From contig JAAXNY010000017.1 of the NCBI GenBank assembly GCA_013420905.1, positions 682,001-746,000 of the forward strand: a stretch of 64,000 nucleotides of DNA. The letters are read 5' to 3'. The notes beneath the pieces were generated by a model. The model worked only from the letters and a program-made list of their open reading frames with translations. It made no database searches and had not been told where the DNA came from. The position numbers and the translations under genes were made by a program. Shown here one piece after another: positions 58,863 through 64,000 of this stretch; positions within the stretch are counted from its first letter, which is position 1, and every line of letters begins with the position of its first letter. The stretch comes from Collybia mongolica. Taxonomy: Eukaryota; Basidiomycota; Agaricomycetes; Agaricales; Clitocybaceae.

Positions 58863-60808
58863 CTAGATGTGACATAACTTCAGATTGAAAGGAATGAACA
58901 ATGCGCACTCTTGAGTCACCTCGGTGAATGCCCACAAGTCTGGTGGACAGGACTCGCCTGTAATAGGATCCTTTGCTGGAGTAAAATCGAAAGCCCACAG
59001 AAAGTGTGCAACATTGATCGCCTGGGAACCCAGGTAAGCCTCCTTCGATACAGGAGGACGTGTAGAACCAAGATCACTCACTATACCAGCTTTAGCAAGG
59101 ACCGTACCTGGGCAGACTCGCCGACCGCCACCGAATATCAAATTTTCCCTTCTGCCTGGATCATCCTCGATATCCAGTCGTACTCCAAGCGGATGGATAA
59201 GGAACCGCTCAGGCTGAAACTTCCCTGGTTCTGCGAAATAGCGCTCATCATGATAGATGGCCCCTGCCAAGGTTGGTTAGCGACGAATATCGCGGGAATA
59301 GGGAAGGGGACGGACAAAGATTCATGAATATTATCGAGCCTGTAGGGATGAGCATGTCACTAATCTGTCATATCAGCTCAGTTACTAGGCTACGGTCAAG
59401 GTTTGAGAGAAAAATATGACGTACCCACTCATCGCTTGACATAGAATGAGGGATTCCTAGAGGGTCAACCGGCCTGAACCTAATAGACTAACCTTATAAT
59501 CAGCAAAGTGTGTAGCGCGGCCTAGACAATACAAGTGTTGCCCACTTCTTCAATGAGCGCATGCATGTAGTGAAGTTCCTGAAGATGAGCCCACGCTGGA
59601 GGGTTCTGGTGCCCCACTACCCTATCGATTTCCTCTTTGGCCTTAGCCTGTGCTTCTGGGTAAGCAACTAACAACATAACGATCGTTTGTAAAATGGCCG
59701 ATGAGGTATCGGATCCTTCGAGTAGCGTTCCACCAAGATTTCTAAAGACGGTAAGTTTTATATCACCCTCGAAGAATTGAACATACAAAAGCATCAGATC
59801 GGACAAGCCCCATTCTGCTCGCCGAAGGTAAGCCTCCTCCATGAAGGCGCCGTTCTCCTGTCCAGAAGAAATGCGATTTTTCACCAATGAGAGAAGGTGC
59901 CCAAACAGCGATTCATGCCTTTTCCGAATGTCTAGTGCTTTGCTTTTCCAGGGCGCGAAATACGCAGGGACAAGACGCAAGACGGGAAAAATGTCAACTG
60001 GCGGCGATTTCCCCATTTCTACGATCTGCATAAAGTCCATCTGAACTTTGGTAAAGATTTTGGCCTCCGAAGTGCTTGCTTGTGGAGCCCGGTGACCATA
60101 GATGATGGCTAAGAAGACTGATGTGGTATAACGACAGATGTCATCGTAGAAGTTCTGAACAATCCAAATTTTGTCTCTGCACTGTAACTCGCCAATAATC
60201 ACTGAAGATGCGTACCTCTGGGTTCCTGAGCATATCCCACATCAATTGCGCAGTCTCTGCGCGCTGAACTGGCTTAAATTTCTCGATATTTTTCGCACTT
60301 AGCATGGCCACTGCTGCCTTACGCATTGTTTTCCAAGTGTCGTTTGCTTGAGATAGCTCGGGTGAGACTGGGATAAGCTAACTTAGAAACTAAGACAGCT
60401 CACGGTACGTTGCCGAACCAATATTCATCGAATTAGGTGCAATTATGTCAGCGATGGCACTCTCGGGGCGATTAGCACTTGATGCTCCTCGTTTGTCAAT
60501 TATTTCCCTGATCATGGATGGCGAATTCAAAACAATGATGTTTAGTTTCATGATCTTGAGAGAGAAGATGCTACCATATTCCCTAGCTGTTACGAAATAG
60601 AATTAGCTTCAAAATTCAAAGTGGAACGAAAACGAACCACACCCCATTCTGTGAACTGGAGATGAGGTCGACTGCGTGGAAATGACAAGAGATTGCCAAT
60701 AACGGGATATTTCCTGGGTCCAGGGGGTAGACCAGGACGGTTTCGTACCAGAAGGAACGACCTTGTTATCCAAAGAACCAGCAGAGTTCCTGCTAGGAGC
60801 GTCAACAT
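58863..60808 (-). CDS. Cytochrome P450 (second in cluster)
   Basis: Microsomal P450 with N-terminal anchor MLTLLAGTLLVLWITRSFLL and hinge RPGLPPGPRKYPVIGNLL. Helix I reads GGTLLEGSDTSSAILQT (canonical G-S-D-T-S). The K-helix ExxR crosses an intron: the exon ends in ALIEE, and choosing the acceptor GGTTAG gives SIRFRPVDPLGIPH, completing E-S-I-R. Then come MLIPTGSIIFMNL, YHDERYFAEPGKFQPERFL and the heme loop LIFGGGRRVCPG. The end is VAHFLWAFDFTPAKDPITG to LCHI. The P450 sits immediately beside the acyltransferase relic and the terpene synthase, in the same orientation. It resembles the multi-step terpenoid oxidases of basidiomycetes. Intact as read. Confidence 0.87.
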
Positions 60809-60989
60809 TGTGGCTAATGAATAAAAAAGGGAAGAGTGAGGTTCCTTTAAATTTGACTGTCATTAATATTGATATTACAAAACAATTAATTGGCTTCCAG
60901 TGACTACTTACCTTCAACGAAGGGTTACTGTTACGCCTTTCTGAGATGTTCGTTTCCTTATCAAGTACGGATTCGGGTTGAAGTTCAGG

Positions 60990-61640
60990 TCCAGTATTGG
61001 CCAAAACCGGCATTTTTTCGAACAGTGACACGGGCGGACCATCTTTCAGGATTCCACCATGTACCACCGATTCCATCCACAACGGCCCACTTCAAAAAAA
61101 TCCAATCAAGCACCTAGAGTAATCCTGTAACTGAAGATAGAATGGGAACCTGCCGTAGACCGAGGTAATTGGTCGCGTCTATCACCAGATCTTCAGCAGA
61201 GATCCCCTGGACAGCAAAACTCCACATCATGTCAGTGATTCGCTCGAAGTTATGGTTGATCATCTACTCCGCAGGAGTTAAAAATGTAGAGCTGCGTGTG
61301 TGAGAAATGTCTCCGAAGGGATGTGAAGGGTTGCTTGCGCTAGGTATTTCCCATGGCTTAAAATAGGCTGTGGGGAGAGTCAGGATATACATCATTTGGG
61401 TTGCACGACATACTCGCCAGAGTGTTTGAGTATATTGTGATGGTTGGCAAATATCCGTTTGGACGAAGTACATAAGTGCCCCCAAAAGGCCCTAACGGTG
61501 GTCGTGTGAACCAAAAAAGTAATCTAAAGCTACCAACCATGAGGTTCAGAGATGTATTGCTAGCTATGGCCGAGGAGAGAGCCTCTTTCGTAACAATTCG
61601 AAACATGTACCGTATACGGGATTGCAAGTTGGCAATGATG
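60990..61640 (-). pseudogene. Second relic of a wax-synthase-like acyltransferase
   Basis: On the minus strand the 3' part translates MWMESVVHGGILKDGPPVSL, matching FWMEPMVQGGLMEDGPPASL of the intact gene. Farther up are similarities around the middle exons (TLWRVCRATQMMYI, close to the DNA of the WHQ exon) and, at 61,540-61,600, the sequence equivalent to 39,020-39,100. Gaps and frameshifts separate these pieces. It lies between the P450 and the terpene synthase, in the order expected if the synthase/acyltransferase pair was duplicated. Confidence 0.75.
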
Positions 61641-62210
61641 TAGATGAGCAACCCGTGATTCACTAAGTGACTAAGCAGCCACTATTTACTCTTGTTACTT
61701 GCAAAGTGCAAAGAAAATATACTTAGATCTGAACCAATTCTGAACGACTATCTTCACAAAACGTACATAAGTAGTCGAGACCAGAGAAAAAAAAATCGCA
61801 GCGCATAGGGCAGCAGAAGCTTCCCGAGGGGGTTCGAACGTGTATTGGAGACGGAGTGTGCGCACTACAAGACAGAAGAGATGTACCACGGGCGTTGGCT
61901 GAACTGCCCCCAGAATTAATTGTAAAAGATATTGTAAATGGCCAATCAACAAGAAGCTTGTCTTAGCTTGATGGTAAAATATTTATTATCTGAGCAAAAC
62001 CTAACCAATGCCGACGGTAATAGGTGGGAGAGTAAGTAACGCAAAAGCTAGTTAGTAGTGACCGAGAAAATCAGTATAAGTTGGCTTCGGAGAGCATGAA
62101 GAAATTTTTGGGGAAGGAAGCGAGTGACACGCACTCCTGACCAGACCACAGCTATAATAAAATAATTCATTGAAGTGTACATGTTGTGATCGATCTACCT
62201 AGTATGAACA
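61641..62210. other. 3' flank of the terpene synthase
   Basis: Non-coding, AT-rich; no further part of the acyltransferase relic was found. Confidence 0.4.
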
Positions 62211-63451
62211 TCACAAAGGAAATATATATTCTAGAGTGCCATAGCGTGCTACAATAATATAGGTAATAATGACAATAGCGCTGACACGCAATGCATTGAG
62301 TGGAAAGGAACTGAAATAGGAAGTACACATTTGCGTGCTTTCAGTGTGACTCTGCCGATCACCCCTCTCTACCATTTTGCTTCGACCACTTCGGTCGAGT
62401 CCATCCGAGTTGCTCTGAGAAGAGAAGGCCCCCTCGCCAGGGGTTGAAGTCACTGGTATGGAAGGCGGAGCGGGAGCCATTGGAATGGAAACGCCCGACG
62501 CGGGTATTTCGGAAGGTTGAAGCTCGAGTTCATCCAGCTTGTACCTTTTAAAAGATGTGTGGAACCCGACAAACCCATGACAGAACCTGAGGTATGCAGC
62601 GCGCGCCTCTGTGTCTGAGGTGAGGATCCGCAAGATCCTCTGATGAGCTTCGACCGCTTCGTCTGCGAGACGTCCGAGTGCTTCGAGTTTAGAAATCTGA
62701 TGGCACGCGGCGAGCAATGAGATTCGGTTTACAGTCTCGCCGTCGAGTTCCTCTTTATAGAATGATAGAAGGTCACTTGAAATGGTATGGTGTTAGTCAA
62801 CTCTAAAAGAGAAACGTTGGAGAGGCACTGACTTTACGTTATTGATATAAATTACAAGGTCTGGGAGAGCTTGAATGTAACCAGCCGCAGGTAGTTGGGC
62901 AGGGAACGCGAAAAGACCGTATGCCTCCGAAGCCCCTGACATGCATCGAGAGAAAGTAGCATAATTGTGGGCAGCCGGAGAGAGCTGTATAGATGCGTCA
63001 GACCCACGTGATAACAGCAACGAGAATCTGTACTAACTTTCATGCCTTGAGTCTCATATTCGAGAAGGAGAGCCGTAACACCATTCAACGTGGATGTAAC
63101 AATGATGTTTGCCACGACCCGTTTGAAATGCAGAGCCATTTCTCGGGTGAGTTCAGCAAAAGCCTCGAGGATCACATCTTCCTGCGTCTCGTTCTGGATA
63201 AATCTTTCATTGAATTCGTCGATGATGGCGGCGTTGTTGTGAAATATGTCGTCGGCGTAGATAGCACATGCAGTAAATAAGCATATGGCGATGCGAGTTG
63301 GAAGGTCCTTGATGTGAGCATACGCAGTCGTTGCAATTGCAACCCCACCTGGGATAAACGGTTTCAGAGAGGTTTTACCCTCTAGAGGATACCCACGCCG
63401 GGACGCTTCTTCACAGGATAGCCGAAAAAACTCTACATCATAAGGAATCAT
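62211..63451 (-). CDS. TRI5-like sesquiterpene synthase with C-terminal hydrophobic tail
   Basis: Class I terpene cyclase that would ionise farnesyl diphosphate to form a sesquiterpene. Three exons: 63451-63038, 62984-62833 and 62775-62211; both introns are GT-AG and 53-57 nt; about 376 residues. The Asp-rich metal motif is IYADDIFHNN (D-D-x-x-H rather than D-D-x-x-D). The NSE/DTE motif is N-D-L-L-S-F-Y-K-E, split by intron 2. The family helix FVGFHTSFKRYKLDELEL marks the usual end of the domain. About 100 residues follow: a Pro/Ser-rich linker, a charged stretch and a hydrophobic segment SAIVIITYIIVARYG near the C-terminus, absent in typical TRI5 proteins. The start Met lies 20 bases inside the first frame; the N-terminal part is short but in family range. 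The product cannot be predicted. Confidence 0.85.
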
Positions 63452-63811
63452 GGGATACGGGCAGGCGTAGATGCCATTTTGATATATAAGAGCGTTGTAC
63501 TCACATACACCTCTTGATATATCAATCCCTCTTATTACAAGTGAGGGTCTGATGTATCAACCACCATGGGTATAATCAGGTGACCTGCAATATTGGATCC
63601 TCTCCGCAGCCGTGCTACCTGGTGTTTAGTCGCCATGGGGGACGCGTCCCGAAATCCCGCCTTGTTGACAAAAATCGAAGATCTCCGCCTTTGTTTGCCC
63701 CCCACCATTACGCATCATTGCCATCAAGCCGTCACCCCCTTATCCACCTTCCCGGTCTGTATCATAGCAATTGGAATTCTGGTTTTTCTTTTCTTCCGTT
63801 TTCCGTTATTT
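63452..63811 (-). promoter_or_regulatory. Upstream region of the terpene synthase
   Basis: Presumed promoter. A plus-strand frame at 63580-63993 looks protein-like only because of T-rich repeats, so it is not called. TATATAAG lies near 63,485, about 30 bp upstream of the start. Confidence 0.4.
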
Positions 63812-63985
63812 TATATTGGGGCTTCCCTTATCATGCTGCGTATGTTTTCTGTTATTTTATTTTCTCAGGCAATAATATATCATATTTCCCAAAGCTTCAT
63901 ATTGGGGTTTCCCACATAATGCCACATGTTTTCCTTTATTTTATTTTATTGTTCAGGAAACATACCGTATTTCATTCTATTAGGT
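63812..63985 (+). repeat. Direct repeat of about 87 bp, two copies
   Basis: Two tandem units starting ATATTGGGG(C/T)TTCCC continue with a TATGTTTTC or CATGTTTTC, then a long TTATTTTATTTT tract and a CAGG-AA motif. Units at about 63812-63898 and 63898-63985, with several differences. Confidence 0.7.
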
Positions 63986-64000
63986 TCCACTGATCCGGGC

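Noticed and set aside
59522..59600. Second P450 seemed to lack the ExxR arginine
   Set aside because: Using the acceptor GGTTAG restores E-S-I-R before FRPVDP in phase.
61821..61850. GGGTTCGAAC and similar T-loop-like strings (also at 29,495, 30,500 and 32,528) considered for tRNA genes
   Set aside because: No matching acceptor stem or anticodon arm at the right spacing.
63580..63993. Plus-strand frame rich in Phe/Tyr/Pro near the window end
   Set aside because: It spans the 87-bp direct repeat and T-rich tracts, with no start context or family match.

Overview
The window reads as nuclear DNA of a mushroom-forming basidiomycete (Agaricomycetes). The signs are many very short GT-AG introns (about 45-65 nt), a KDZ-type transposase with cysteine-cluster domains, a GT61 glycosyltransferase and copper radical oxidase of fungal type, and a TRI5-like sesquiterpene synthase next to P450s and a wax-synthase-like acyltransferase. 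All calls come from reading the sequence; no database search was run.

Layout. 1-10 kb is an ordinary gene-dense segment: two tandem small cysteine-containing secreted proteins (the second with a damaged splice site), ATP10 and histone H2A in divergent orientation, a GT61 glycosyltransferase and a DHA1-type MFS transporter. 10.4-26 kb is a transposon block: decayed AT-rich and CpG-poor DNA, a broken gene, a 209-bp MITE, a Tc1/mariner transposase broken by a 7-bp duplication and truncated at its 3' end, and a roughly 10-kb KDZ-type element. That element carries a decayed transposase, a minus-strand passenger gene, a proline-rich ORF and a passenger gene with a tandem array of SUMO-interacting-motif-like repeats. 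A short word of the type CAATCCRGCC recurs on both strands through it, in coding and non-coding DNA.

26-38 kb holds three copies of a roughly 1.45-kb repeat unit (two nearly identical), an intact GNAT acetyltransferase overlapped by the first copy, an alpha/beta-hydrolase tail, and a nine-exon glyoxal-oxidase-type copper radical oxidase with a decayed paralogue beside it.

38-63.5 kb looks like a terpenoid biosynthetic cluster: a wax-synthase/MBOAT-like acyltransferase, an AIF-like FAD oxidoreductase, a phenol-hydroxylase-type FAD monooxygenase, a glutathionyl-hydroquinone reductase, two P450s and a sesquiterpene synthase with an unusual C-terminal membrane-anchor-like tail. Relics of cluster genes lie among them: a terpene-synthase 3' end at 41.1-41.5 kb and two acyltransferase ghosts at 48.2 and 61.0-61.6 kb. 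This suggests that the synthase/acyltransferase pair was duplicated and one member of each pair then decayed. A 4.3-kb CpG-depleted retrotransposon graveyard (53.8-58.1 kb, with a Copia reverse-transcriptase fragment) splits the cluster.

Plausible cooperation (inference): the synthase makes a hydrocarbon, the P450s and the FAD monooxygenase oxidise it, the acyltransferase esterifies it, and the glutathionyl-hydroquinone reductase and AIF-like enzyme handle quinone or redox by-products.
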